A DNA stretch of 37,831 nt. It comes from Lactobacillaceae bacterium (lineage in GTDB: Bacteria; Bacillota; Bacilli; Lactobacillales; Lactobacillaceae). This document shows positions 1 through 8,951 of the stretch, piece after piece (the first letter of the stretch is position 1; each line of letters begins with the position of its first letter). The translations under genes and the position numbers were made by a program. Location: contig CADFHB010000009.1 of assembly GCA_902834055.1 (NCBI GenBank), positions 1-37,831 on the forward strand, in the 5' to 3' direction. The notes beneath the pieces were generated by a model. That model had not been told where the DNA came from. It saw nothing but the letters and a program-made list of their open reading frames with translations, and did no database searches.

Positions 1-34
1 CGTGTACTGCGCTGCAGCATTTTCAACTATATAA

Positions 35-54
35 GGGACTTATGTCACAGCCCC
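35..54 (-). terminator. Weak stem-loop downstream of the proline iminopeptidase gene
   Basis: Read on the minus strand, a six-base stem (GGGGCT pairing with AGTCCC, one G-U pair) encloses an eight-base loop and lies 12 bases past the stop codon of the leftmost gene. It is followed by TTATATAG rather than a clean T run, so it would be a weak terminator. The rest of bases 1-66 shows no gene. Confidence 0.35.
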
Positions 55-66
55 TAGATTTTAAGA

Positions 67-978
67 TTACTTGTTGAATGTCCCGTTTTCCACTGCGCGG
101 ATAAAGTCCGCTAGGTGCTTGTAGTAAACGTCCGGGTTGTCAACCATGTGGTGGTGACCCCCGTTGGGCGTCGTGACCAGTTGTGAGTTAGGAATCAAGC
201 TGTCCATTGTCCGGGCGGTGGCCAGTGGCATTGTTTCGTGTTCCCCAAAGGTTAATAGGGTTGGTACCTTGATGTTCTTAAGTTGGTCGCGGAAGTGCCA
301 ATCCTTAAGCTTTCCGGTAATCACGAATTCATTATCCCCTTGGAAGACATGGTAGACGGCGTCCCCACCAAGGTTCTTGATGTGGTAAAGCTTTGAAGGT
401 TGCTTGCGGTCCACGTACTGTTCGTTCATCACTTGAACGTATTCTTGGTACTTAGGGTTGCTGTAGTCGTTTTTCGCTTCGCATTCCTTCATGAAGGCCA
501 CAGCGTCTGCCGGCAGGGTCTTTTCCCGAAGTGCGTTGACGTGTTCAACATACTCATCAATGTCATCAACCATCGATGAAATGATGGCCCCCTTGAGGTG
601 TTGACCGTACTTAACGGCGTATTCCTGGACTAACAGGCCCCCCCAGCTTTGGCCAATTAGGTAGAAGTTGTCGAGACCCAGTTTTTGGCGAACTTCGTCG
701 ACTTCGTCTAAGAAGTAGTCGTAGGTTAGGTACTTCTTGGCGATTGCGGGGTCGTCGTAGTTGGGCTGATCTGAATACAGGGAGCCTAGCTGGTCATACA
801 TCGTAACCTGGACGTTTAACCCCTGCTTTTTCAACTGGTCAGCCGTATCTTCCCAGTATTCGTGGCTACCACCGGGGCCGCCGTGAAGGGCAAGCAGGTG
901 AATATCACCTTCACCCTGGGTATTGGTCCAGAGGTGGTAACCATTATCGAGCGTGATAATTTTTGTGCCAGTTTCCAT
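67..978 (-). CDS. Proline iminopeptidase (prolyl aminopeptidase, peptidase family S33)
   Basis: This cytoplasmic alpha/beta hydrolase removes N-terminal proline from peptides, completing casein- or proline-rich peptide use in lactic acid bacteria. The 303-residue product has the family length. An HGGPGG oxyanion motif lies at residues 32-37, followed by the MYDQLGS stretch. The nucleophile motif GQSWGG has Ser111, and a C-terminal GGHHH at 273-277 carries the catalytic His. The acidic residue region reads GEHE, so the third triad member may be Glu rather than the usual Asp; this is a by-eye alignment. The ATG at 978 is preceded by AAGGAGAG. The gene lies 90 bases downstream of pepX on the same strand with no terminator visible between them, so read-through is possible. 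It could be called pip or pepI; which ortholog group it belongs to was not checked. Confidence 0.88.
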   Translation of the reverse strand: METGTKIITLDNGYHLWTNTQGEGDIHLLALHGGPGGSHEYWEDTADQLKKQGLNVQVTMYDQLGSLYSDQPNYDDPAIAKKYLTYDYFLDEVDEVRQKLGLDNFYLIGQSWGGLLVQEYAVKYGQHLKGAIISSMVDDIDEYVEHVNALREKTLPADAVAFMKECEAKNDYSNPKYQEYVQVMNEQYVDRKQPSKLYHIKNLGGDAVYHVFQGDNEFVITGKLKDWHFRDQLKNIKVPTLLTFGEHETMPLATARTMDSLIPNSQLVTTPNGGHHHMVDNPDVYYKHLADFIRAVENGTFNK

Positions 979-1068
979 TTCTCATTCTCTCCTTCTTACA
1001 CTTTAATTAAGTGAATAATTACAATTTTACCGCAAATCAAGCGTAAAAGCGAAGAGAACGGGTTGGGA

Positions 1069-3471
1069 CTAGAGTTGGGAAACACCCGGAATCGTTAGGT
1101 GGGCGTTTTGGACCGGCAGGCGGTAGCTGATGTCCTCGTTGCCACGCAGCGTGAACCCATAGTCGGTAGCGTAGATGATTAACTCTAGCTGGTGGCCCGC
1201 GACCAGCTGGTGAAAGATAGGCTGGAGGTCGAAGTTGACGGTCACTAATTGGCCGGCGAACAAGTCGTCAACATGCCGGGCGTCATGACGGTTTTGGAGG
1301 TTAATATGACCGTGGCTGATCACCTTGTAGTCGGTGGCCGTCTTTTGTAAACGGAATTCGCGGAGGTCATCGGCTTGCCAGTGGTAGCCCAGTGGTAAAC
1401 CACCCCGGTTCATAATGACTGGTGAGGTGGTTAAACGTTTGTCACTTCCCCGGTCGATTAGTTCGGCGCTCAAAAGACCGTGGTCAGCTGATGAGGCTAC
1501 TTGGACGGTAAGATGGGGGGTTCCCCGGAGGAGCTGGTCACTGATTACGGGGGCGCTGATAAAGTGACGACTAAACTTTCCGTCATCCTTGTACAGGGCT
1601 GCCTGCCACTTAGCCGGTGATTGACACCACGCTGTGTAGTCGCCGGCCGACTGGTGGTCATTAAATGATTGCACATCAGTCCGGGGGTTCGGGGAGGTTG
1701 TTAGGTGGCTGCCGCTAAGGTAGTAGGTGGTTTCCTTGCCGGCCGTCCACTGGTCATAGCTGTGCCAGGTTTCGGGTGTCGTATTGGATTGGACCAGGAC
1801 GTCGGGAAGAAGGTCATCCGCATGGTTGTCGACTCCCAGGAGTTTATTGGCTAGCCAGAGGTTGACCATCTCAGAAAAGTCGAGGGATTGGAAGGCATTA
1901 ATGTAGATGTGTTGTCCCTGGTGGAGGATCAACTTGCTGGTTACCGGCAGCTTAGCAAGGCCGTCCGCTAGCGCCTTTACGTTACTTGGTTCCACGTTAT
2001 TGTCGTTTAGTCCATGAACCATCATGACCGCGGCCTTGATGTTGCCAATCTGGGGACGGTAATTCCGGGCGGCCCAGAAGTCGTTATAGTTACCAGTTTG
2101 GCGGTCCATGGCTTGGCCCATTTGGCTAACGTACTGTAAGTAGCGGCCCTTAACCCGTTGGAAGTCAGCGGGTCGTTTTGTCCGGCTGAAGGTTTCGTCG
2201 GCTAGGGTGTCGGCGTCTTCACCCTGAAAGCCCCCGGCAGCGCGGACAAGGCCATTTTCCCGGTAGTAATCGTACCAACTTGAAATGGCAGCTTCGGAAA
2301 TGATTGCCTTTAAACCGGGAACGCCGGTGGTCGCCACCGCGGTAGCGAGGGTGCCAAGGTAAGACCGACCCGTCATCGCAACGTTACCATTACACCAGTT
2401 AGCATTGATGGTTGCGCCGCTGTGCCGGTCAGTGAAGGCCCGGCGGTCACCGTGTAACCATTCCACCACGGCCTTCATTGAAGCCGTTTGTTCGGGTGAA
2501 CCACAGGTCTGAAAGCCATCAGAGTCCTTGGTGCCAATCCCCGAAGCGTAGACGACTGCATAGCCCCGGACGGCAAGGTAGCTGTTAAGGGTGTAAGCTG
2601 GTGTCGAAGAGAAGGTTTCGGTTGCCCGCTGGGCTGTCCCCGTTACGGTATGGTAGGCAAAGTGGGTTGGAAAATGCTCTTCATCCGGGGCAACGACCCC
2701 GGCGTCCTTATGTGTTAAGGACCGGTTAACGTCATGGGTGGCCTTGACGCCCCATTCGTCATTAGTCCCCTGGTTATAAGGACTGGCGGTAAAGACTGCC
2801 GGGACCTTCTTAAGGTTGGACTCCCGGGGCCGCATGATTTCAACCTTCATGAGGTCAGCATGGCCGTCAAAGTCGGTATCAAGGTCGGTCTCCACGTAAA
2901 CGACTTCCCGGATAAAGTCGTGGGGGTCATAGCAGGCCACCGGCTTGCCATTAAAGAGGACTGGCTTTTGGTTCGCCGGAAGCTGGTAGGTCCAGGTCAG
3001 AAAACCGTGGGCAGTCAGCATGTCGAGCCAGGACTGGCCATTTTTGCCCCGGGTGTTGAGGAGCAGGTAAAAGGCGTCAATGACGGTTGAACTGGTCCAG
3101 CTAGTCGTATCCACCATTGCCAGGTTAAAGTCTTGCCAGGCCGTCACCGGCTGGTCTAGCTGAAAGTCGATTTCCGGCTCAAAGTCCAGTAGTTGCAGAG
3201 CCACCCGGTAGAAGACAGCGGTGGTTAGCGCCGGCTTGGCGGCTAGCCAGTCATCGAAGGCCTGGTCAGGGGTTGCTAACAGGTCGTGCAGCCATTCCTT
3301 GCTGGTGATGGGACTGTCAACTGCCAAGTGGGTCCGGGTCAGCAGGGTTTCAAACAGGGTGGCTGGACTAAGTTGGTCTTCTTCGTCCCCCTTGAGCAGG
3401 CGCAGGGTCTTTAATTCGGCCCTCTTTTGCTGCGGGTTGGTCTTAGCGATACTAAATTGGTTAATCTTCAT
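1069..3471 (-). CDS. pepX: Xaa-Pro dipeptidyl-peptidase PepX
   Basis: PepX is a cytoplasmic serine peptidase (family S15) that releases X-Pro dipeptides from peptide N-termini, the complement of the proline iminopeptidase downstream. The product is about 800 residues, the family length. The nucleophile motif GRSYLG has Ser at about residue 370. It is followed by GLNDNNV with the catalytic Asp and GQHIY with the catalytic His, in the expected order, and a C-terminal beta-rich domain completes the protein. The reading frame can be extended to a GTG at 3480, but that codon lies inside the Shine-Dalgarno GGTGAGGTG. The ATG at 3471 sits at the correct distance from it and opens the typical MKINQFS start, so 3471 is preferred. 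It is divergent from potA across about 150 bases. Confidence 0.93.
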   Translation of the reverse strand: MKINQFSIAKTNPQQKRAELKTLRLLKGDEEDQLSPATLFETLLTRTHLAVDSPITSKEWLHDLLATPDQAFDDWLAAKPALTTAVFYRVALQLLDFEPEIDFQLDQPVTAWQDFNLAMVDTTSWTSSTVIDAFYLLLNTRGKNGQSWLDMLTAHGFLTWTYQLPANQKPVLFNGKPVACYDPHDFIREVVYVETDLDTDFDGHADLMKVEIMRPRESNLKKVPAVFTASPYNQGTNDEWGVKATHDVNRSLTHKDAGVVAPDEEHFPTHFAYHTVTGTAQRATETFSSTPAYTLNSYLAVRGYAVVYASGIGTKDSDGFQTCGSPEQTASMKAVVEWLHGDRRAFTDRHSGATINANWCNGNVAMTGRSYLGTLATAVATTGVPGLKAIISEAAISSWYDYYRENGLVRAAGGFQGEDADTLADETFSRTKRPADFQRVKGRYLQYVSQMGQAMDRQTGNYNDFWAARNYRPQIGNIKAAVMMVHGLNDNNVEPSNVKALADGLAKLPVTSKLILHQGQHIYINAFQSLDFSEMVNLWLANKLLGVDNHADDLLPDVLVQSNTTPETWHSYDQWTAGKETTYYLSGSHLTTSPNPRTDVQSFNDHQSAGDYTAWCQSPAKWQAALYKDDGKFSRHFISAPVISDQLLRGTPHLTVQVASSADHGLLSAELIDRGSDKRLTTSPVIMNRGGLPLGYHWQADDLREFRLQKTATDYKVISHGHINLQNRHDARHVDDLFAGQLVTVNFDLQPIFHQLVAGHQLELIIYATDYGFTLRGNEDISYRLPVQNAHLTIPGVSQL

Positions 3472-3580
3472 AGGACACACCTCACCATTCTAAATTCTCG
3501 TCCCCCTTTATTATCGCACTCTTATAAGTACTTTTGGGGATTTTACGGCTTTCGGGGCCGACTTTTGGTCTAATAAACGG

Positions 3581-3586
3581 TATAAT
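3581..3586 (+). promoter_or_regulatory. Probable -10 box of the pot operon promoter
   Basis: A consensus TATAAT lies 36 bases upstream of the potA start. The matching -35 (CCGACT at 3558-3563, spacer 17) is poor, so either an activator is needed or the box is fortuitous. Confidence 0.45.
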
Positions 3587-3622
3587 TTAGGTGCGTAAAT
3601 TACAGTGTAGTGAGGGATGACA

Positions 3623-4714
3623 ATGACGAACAAACTGATGGAATTTCGCCACGTTAGTCAACGCTTTGGCGATAACGTGGTCTTAAAAGACATTGACTTT
3701 GAAATTGAGGCGGGAAAGTTCTACACCTTGCTAGGACCGTCTGGGTCGGGGAAGACGACCATCCTCCGTTTAATTGCGGGTTTTGACCAGCCGACGGGCG
3801 GTGAGATCCTCTTTGACGGCCAACGGATCAATGACGTGCCGGCAAACCAGCGGCAGGTTAATACGGTCTTTCAAGACTACGCGCTTTTTCCCCACATGAA
3901 TGTTGCCGAAAACGTGGCCTTTGGTTTGCAGATCAAGGGGCTAAAGAAGGCGGTAATCCAACAAAAGGTCGCTGCTGCACTAAAGTTGGTTCAACTAGAC
4001 GGCTATGGTGACCGGGAGATTACGGCGATGTCCGGTGGTCAGCGCCAGCGGGTAGCAATTGCCCGGGCAATCGTCAATGAACCCAAGGTCCTCCTCCTTG
4101 ATGAGGCCTTGTCGGCGCTGGACCACAAATTGCGGGTGCAGATGCAAACGGAGCTTCGCCAGCTGCAGCGTAAACTGGGGATTACCTTTATCTTTGTTAC
4201 CCACGACCAGGAAGAGGCCCTGGCCATGAGCGACCAGATCATGATTATCAACGACGGGACGATCCAACAGAGTGGGACTCCGGTTGATATCTATGATGAG
4301 CCGCTCAACCACTTTGTTGCTGACTTTATCGGTGAAAGCAACATCGTTCCCGGAATCATGAAGGCCGATTACCTGGTGTCAATCAATGGTCAGGACTTTG
4401 AGTGTGTGGACGCGGGGATGAAACCTAACGAACGGGTAGAAGTGGTAATCCGGCCTGAAGACTTAGACATTACCAACGTAGAGGAGGGCCAACTGGTGGG
4501 GACCGTTGACACCCAACTTTTTCGGGGCGTGGATTATCAAATTACCGTCCACGATGTCCGGGGCCACACGTGGAAGATCAACTCTATCCACAAGACCACG
4601 GTCGGTGCCAAGGTCGGAATTAGTTTTGACCCCGAAGATATTCACGTGATGCGCTATAACGAAACCGAGGACGATTTTGATGCCCGATTGGATAGTTACG
4701 AGGAGGACGACTGA
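3623..4714 (+). CDS. potA: Spermidine/putrescine ABC transporter ATP-binding protein PotA
   Basis: PotA is the ATPase that drives polyamine import through PotBC, at the inner face of the membrane. It has Walker [10 protein letters not shown] at residues 38-46, the signature [14 protein letters not shown], Walker [12 protein letters not shown] and the H-loop THDQEEA. A C-terminal TOBE-like regulatory domain follows from about residue 240. An in-frame ATG at 3617 directly abuts the GAGGG ribosome site. The ATG at 3623 is spaced six bases from it and is chosen here, giving 363 residues. It is the first gene of a four-gene operon; its stop overlaps the potB start by one base (TGATG). Confidence 0.94.
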   Translation: MTNKLMEFRHVSQRFGDNVVLKDIDFEIEAGKFYTLLGPSGSGKTTILRLIAGFDQPTGGEILFDGQRINDVPANQRQVNTVFQDYALFPHMNVAENVAFGLQIKGLKKAVIQQKVAAALKLVQLDGYGDREITAMSGGQRQRVAIARAIVNEPKVLLLDEALSALDHKLRVQMQTELRQLQRKLGITFIFVTHDQEEALAMSDQIMIINDGTIQQSGTPVDIYDEPLNHFVADFIGESNIVPGIMKADYLVSINGQDFECVDAGMKPNERVEVVIRPEDLDITNVEEGQLVGTVDTQLFRGVDYQITVHDVRGHTWKINSIHKTTVGAKVGISFDPEDIHVMRYNETEDDFDARLDSYEEDD

Positions 4715-5523
4715 TGCGGCAGAAAACACTTTTTATCGTTCCCTATGCGCTGTGGATTGTTCTCTTTGTTGTTGCCCCCCTGGTGTTGATCTTTTACCAG
4801 TCCTTCTTTGACATCAGTGGGCACCTGACATTAGGCAACTATGCAGATTACCTAACGTCAAGCGTCTACTTGAAGATGACCTTTAACTCGGTTTGGTACG
4901 CCTTTTTAATTACCCTTGTTACGCTCGTGATTTCTTATCCCACGGCTTACGTGTTAAACCACCTACCAAACAAACAGTTCTGGCTCCTGCTGGTAATCTT
5001 GCCCACGTGGATTAACCTGCTGCTCAAGACTTACGCCTTTATTGGCCTCTTTAGCCGGACCGGCTCGATCAACCAGTTTTTGCAGTTTGTTGGTTTGGGG
5101 AGTCACCAGCTCCTCTTTACCGACGCCAGTTTTATGTTTGTCGCGGCTTACATTGAGATCCCCTTCATGGTTTTACCAATCTTTAACTCCCTGGCGGAGA
5201 TTAACCCGTCTTTGATTAATGCTAGCAAGGACTTGGGAGCGAGTTCGTGGCAGACTTTTTCGAAGGTGGTCTTGCCACTATCGATGCCGGGGGTCAAGGC
5301 CGGCATCCAAGCCGTCTTTATCCCGTCGCTCTCCCTCTTCATGATTACCCGGCTGATTGGCGGTAACCGGGTTATTACCCTGGGGACGGCAATTGAGGAG
5401 CACTTCTTGACGACCCAGAATTGGGGGATGGGGTCGACAATTGGGGTGATCCTCATTATTGCCATGTTTATTGTGATGTTCGTAACCGGTGAAGCAAAGC
5501 AGAAGGGAGGTCGGGTCCGGTGA
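4714..5523 (+). CDS. potB: Spermidine/putrescine ABC transporter permease PotB
   Basis: PotB is one of the two membrane channel subunits of the polyamine importer. Its 269 residues contain an N-terminal membrane helix (about 8-28) and five further hydrophobic segments. The permease EAA-type loop, with the conserved DLGAS and VVLP elements at about residues 170-190, contacts PotA. It overlaps potA by one base and potC by four, so translation is probably coupled. The C-terminus is short and basic. Confidence 0.93.
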   Translation: MRQKTLFIVPYALWIVLFVVAPLVLIFYQSFFDISGHLTLGNYADYLTSSVYLKMTFNSVWYAFLITLVTLVISYPTAYVLNHLPNKQFWLLLVILPTWINLLLKTYAFIGLFSRTGSINQFLQFVGLGSHQLLFTDASFMFVAAYIEIPFMVLPIFNSLAEINPSLINASKDLGASSWQTFSKVVLPLSMPGVKAGIQAVFIPSLSLFMITRLIGGNRVITLGTAIEEHFLTTQNWGMGSTIGVILIIAMFIVMFVTGEAKQKGGRVR

Positions 5524-6338
5524 GAAAACGTCATTTAACTTGGTCGGGGCTCTACCTGGCCCTGGTCTTCATTATCTTATATGCGCCGATCGCCTACCTG
5601 GTGGTCTTCTCCTTTAGTGCGGGGACGACGATGGAAAAGTACCACGGTTTTTCCTTGCGTCACTATGCGGACCTGTTTGCAGACACTCGGATGATCACGA
5701 TTATCTTTAACACCATCATCATTGCCCTATTAGCATCATTGGTGGCAACTATCATTGGGACGCTGGGGGCCCTGGCAATTAAGGATACCCACGGGAAGGT
5801 GCGCAATAGTCTCTTATCCTTCAACAACGTCTTGATGGTTTCGCCAGATGTGATCATCGGAGCCAGTTTCTTGATCTTCTTTACCATGCTCGGGGTCCAG
5901 CTGGGCTTTATCTCGGTCCTGCTTAGTCATATTGCCTTTTGCATCCCGATCGTGGTGTTGATGGTCCTGCCGAAAATTAATGAACTGTCACCGACCCTGG
6001 TCGATGCCGCCTATGATCTCGGCGCCACCCGCTGGCAGGCCTTTTCCCAGGTTGTGTTACCGGCGATAACCCCCGGCATTTGGGCTGGTTATTTTATGGC
6101 CTTAACCTATTCCCTTGATGACTTTGCGGTGACCTTCTTTGTGACGGGGAATGGTTTTACCACCTTGTCAGTAGAAATTTATTCCCGGGCCCGGCAGGGA
6201 ATTAACCTTGAAATCAATGCCTTATCCGCTTTGATGTTTGTCGTTTCCCTCCTCCTGGTGGTTGGCTACTACTTCATCAGCAAGCACGGTAGCCGGCGTC
6301 ACCGGGTAGTTACCGTTAAGGAGGGGGATGCACAATGA
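5520..6338 (+). CDS. potC: Spermidine/putrescine ABC transporter permease PotC
   Basis: PotC is the second permease of the importer. The 272-residue protein has six predicted membrane segments and an EAA loop (DLGATRWQAF) at about residues 165-185. It starts with GTG inside a GTGA overlap with potB, preceded by GGGAGG within the potB coding sequence. Its stop overlaps the potD start (ATGA). PotB and PotC are homologous; the order A-B-C-D fixes which is which. Confidence 0.93.
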   Translation: MRKRHLTWSGLYLALVFIILYAPIAYLVVFSFSAGTTMEKYHGFSLRHYADLFADTRMITIIFNTIIIALLASLVATIIGTLGALAIKDTHGKVRNSLLSFNNVLMVSPDVIIGASFLIFFTMLGVQLGFISVLLSHIAFCIPIVVLMVLPKINELSPTLVDAAYDLGATRWQAFSQVVLPAITPGIWAGYFMALTYSLDDFAVTFFVTGNGFTTLSVEIYSRARQGINLEINALSALMFVVSLLLVVGYYFISKHGSRRHRVVTVKEGDAQ

Positions 6339-7408
6339 AAAAATTACTGGCCGTAATCAGTGGCATCCTCGTCCTCTGCTTAGCCCTCGCGCTAGGAAAT
6401 GTGGCCCTCAACCGGCGACATGGTCAGGGGTCTAACCGGCTGTTGACCATTTACAACTGGGGTGACTACATTGACCCCGCTTTGATTACCAAGTTTGAAA
6501 AAGAAACTGGCTACCAGGTTGACTATGAGACCTTTGATAGCAATGAGTCCATGTTGACTAAGATTCGCCAGGGGGGTACCAACTATGACCTGGTAGTGCC
6601 AAGTGAGTACACGGTGCAGCGGATGAAAAAGGAGCATTTGTTGGCCCCACTGGACCACCGGCGCTTGACTAACCTACACTACATCGGTAATCAATTTCTT
6701 AACCAGCCCTTTGACCGGGGTAACCATTACTCGGTTCCTTACTTTTGGGGGACACTGGGGATTATCTATAATGACCAAAAGGTGTCCAAACAAGATGTTC
6801 AACACTGGCAGCAGTTATGGAATCCCCGGCTAAAAAATAACCTTATGCTGATCGATAGTGCCCGGGATGTATTTGCCATCGCCCTCATTGCGCAGGGCCA
6901 TTCGGTGAACACGACTGATTACCAGACCCTTAAGCAGGCCCAGAACCGGTTGAAGGACCTAACACCGAATGTCAAGGCGATCGTGGCGGACGAAATGAAG
7001 ATGTATATGGAACAAGGTGAGGCGGCCGTCGGGGTAACCTATTCTGGTGATGCCCGGGAGATGATGAGTGTCAACCACCACCTTCACTATGTTGTTCCCA
7101 GTGAGGGGAGTAATATTTGGTTTGATAACATGGTGATTCCGCGCTCGGCAAGGAACAAGGCCGCGGCTTATGCCTTTATGAACTTTATGCTAAAACCACA
7201 AAATGCTGCGCAAAACGCCCGTTATGTTGGGTACGCAACCCCTAATCAGGCGGCCAAGCATTTATTGCCGAAGAAGGTCGTGGACAACCAAGCCTTTTAC
7301 CCACCGGCCCAGACGATGCGTCACCTGCAAACGTATCGTGACCTGCCCCTGAAGACGCTTGGGGTTTATAACGACCTCTTCCTAGAATTTAAGATGTTTG
7401 CTAAGTGA
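6335..7408 (+). CDS. potD: Spermidine/putrescine-binding protein PotD
   Basis: PotD is the extracellular substrate-binding protein that delivers polyamines to PotBC. The 357-residue protein carries the family start of the mature domain, NWGDYIDP, at about residue 43, and PSEYTVQRM and YFWGTLGIIYN blocks further on. The N-terminal hydrophobic segment (about residues 4-25) has a Cys at position 15 preceded by LVL. It does not fit the usual lipobox with a small residue just before Cys, and the hydrophobic stretch continues after it. The protein may therefore be held by an uncleaved helix rather than a lipid. It is the last gene of the operon and is followed by a long-loop terminator. Confidence 0.93.
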   Translation: MKKLLAVISGILVLCLALALGNVALNRRHGQGSNRLLTIYNWGDYIDPALITKFEKETGYQVDYETFDSNESMLTKIRQGGTNYDLVVPSEYTVQRMKKEHLLAPLDHRRLTNLHYIGNQFLNQPFDRGNHYSVPYFWGTLGIIYNDQKVSKQDVQHWQQLWNPRLKNNLMLIDSARDVFAIALIAQGHSVNTTDYQTLKQAQNRLKDLTPNVKAIVADEMKMYMEQGEAAVGVTYSGDAREMMSVNHHLHYVVPSEGSNIWFDNMVIPRSARNKAAAYAFMNFMLKPQNAAQNARYVGYATPNQAAKHLLPKKVVDNQAFYPPAQTMRHLQTYRDLPLKTLGVYNDLFLEFKMFAK

Positions 7409-7413
7409 CTAAA

Positions 7414-7490
7414 AAATGAAGCTGGAAAATAAGCTTTTCGGCGTCCTGGGTTAATTACCGGGTGCGTTACTGCTTTTTCCAGCTTCATTT
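7414..7490. terminator. Bidirectional terminator between potD and the MFS gene
   Basis: Perfect 16-base arms lie at 7414-7429 and 7475-7490, separated by a 45-base loop. An A run precedes the left arm and a T-rich stretch follows the right arm, so it can serve both convergent genes. The loop is unusually long for an intrinsic terminator. Confidence 0.75.
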
Positions 7491-7494
7491 ATTT

Positions 7495-8853
7495 TTATTC
7501 AGTTAGTTGTCCTTGACGCTGATTGCGGTACCGTGGTGACGTTTCCGGTGCCCAAAATAGGCAGATCAGTGCACCGATTGCGAGGACCGCCATGCAAACG
7601 ATCATGGCTAGTGGGGCACCGCCGATGTTGGTAAGGACCGGTAAGAGGAACGTCCCGCTTGCCGCCCCAAACCGGCTAATCGTGATACAAGTTCCCACCC
7701 CGGTTGCCCGGACCTTGATGTCGAATAGCTCGGTTGGGTAGGGGTAGTCGAGCACCAACCCGGCCGACAGGGTGACGGCAAAGAAGGCGAAGATGGTAAT
7801 TTGAATGCCAGCGGCTAACCGGCTGCCAAGAATCATGGCAGCGAGGGCCAGGGCCGGCAAGGCGAAGGTGGCGATCAGCATCGTCCGGCGACTGAGCCGC
7901 TTAAAGGCCACAGAACCCAGTAGGACCCCGATTAACACGCAGACGTTATAGATGATTCCGGACAGGTTACCATTACCCAGCTGCATGCTTGCTAGTAGGA
8001 TCGGCAAAAAGATACTGATGCCGAAGAAAGCAAAGGCCTGGCAGGCGTAAAAGAGTCCCCCAACAAGGGTTTGGCGCCGGTATTCCTTGGTGAATAAAAC
8101 TGTCCACGAAATCTGCGCAGGAGCCTTGCTTTTGATGAGCTTATGCGATAGGCCCCACTTTTTACCGAGGTTTTCTTGGATAACCTGTTGAGCCTGGTGG
8201 TTATCAACGTGGGTGGCAGTCCAACTCGGTGATGCCGGTAGGCGGTAGATACTCCGGTAAATGGCGGTAATTAGTCCCGGAACGGCAGATGAGGCCAAGA
8301 TGACCTGCCAATTGTGTGAACCGAAACCGGTAATTAAAATTCCCGCAATGTAGGAGCCGATAAAGCCGAATGTCCAGTAAATAATTAGTTGGCTTTGGAA
8401 GCGACTACTGACTTTTTCGGGAAGCCATTCCACTAACCAAGCGTTGCCGACTGTGTAGTCAATGGCAATCATGAGTCCAATCAAGATCCGGATAACGAGT
8501 AGGATCCACGGGGTAGTTGTAAACAGTTGGAGTATTGAGAGTAGCGAGAAAAGGTACATGTTAACCATCAGCATCCCCTTCCGGCCAAAACGGTCGGCGG
8601 TTTTTCCCATGAGGGCACTGCCGGCAAGACCGATCAGGCTACCGGCCCCGATCAGGCCGACCCAGAGGTTATTGAGGTGGATATAGGTTTGCGCCTGGGC
8701 GAGTCCGGTACCGCTGATTCCTAAGGCGTAGCCACAGGCAATTTGCCCCAAGATCAACGCGAGAAACATGCCCAGGTGGGCGCGGGAAACTGGTGCTTTT
8801 TTGTAATCTTTTTTCGTATTATTCATAGGGTATTTGGTCGTAGTTAGGACCAA
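7495..8853 (-). CDS. Major facilitator superfamily transporter, substrate unknown
   Basis: This is a 452-residue, 12-helix secondary transporter. The MFS loop 2-3 motif (GKTADRFGRK) is at residues 83-92, and a related degenerate motif (FKRLSRR) occurs in the second half. The overall pattern resembles the sugar/metabolite:H+ symporter branch, but the substrate cannot be read from sequence. The ATG at 8826 has no ribosome site in front of it, whereas AAGGAGG lies 11 bases before the in-frame TTG at 8853, so a TTG start is preferred. It is convergent with potD and follows the amino acid permease on the same strand, separated from it by a terminator. Confidence 0.82.
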   Translation of the reverse strand: MVLTTTKYPMNNTKKDYKKAPVSRAHLGMFLALILGQIACGYALGISGTGLAQAQTYIHLNNLWVGLIGAGSLIGLAGSALMGKTADRFGRKGMLMVNMYLFSLLSILQLFTTTPWILLVIRILIGLMIAIDYTVGNAWLVEWLPEKVSSRFQSQLIIYWTFGFIGSYIAGILITGFGSHNWQVILASSAVPGLITAIYRSIYRLPASPSWTATHVDNHQAQQVIQENLGKKWGLSHKLIKSKAPAQISWTVLFTKEYRRQTLVGGLFYACQAFAFFGISIFLPILLASMQLGNGNLSGIIYNVCVLIGVLLGSVAFKRLSRRTMLIATFALPALALAAMILGSRLAAGIQITIFAFFAVTLSAGLVLDYPYPTELFDIKVRATGVGTCITISRFGAASGTFLLPVLTNIGGAPLAMIVCMAVLAIGALICLFWAPETSPRYRNQRQGQLTE

Positions 8854-8894
8854 ATAAATTGATTCCTCCTTGTGAAATTAATATAACTACCGTA

Positions 8895-8939
8895 ACAAAA
8901 AATCAGAAATGACGCAAATTATCGCGGTCATTCCTGATT
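8895..8939 (-). terminator. Terminator of the amino acid permease gene
   Basis: Arms lie at 8901-8913 and 8927-8939. In the minus-strand RNA all 13 pairs form (one G-U), and the stem is followed by a run of six U. It ends the permease transcript before the MFS gene. Confidence 0.8.
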
Positions 8940-8951
8940 AAGATTGTGAAA

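Noticed and set aside
1..66. Insertion sequence end at the left edge
   Set aside because: The hairpin-like sequence is short, and no transposase remnant or target duplication is visible in the 66 bases available.
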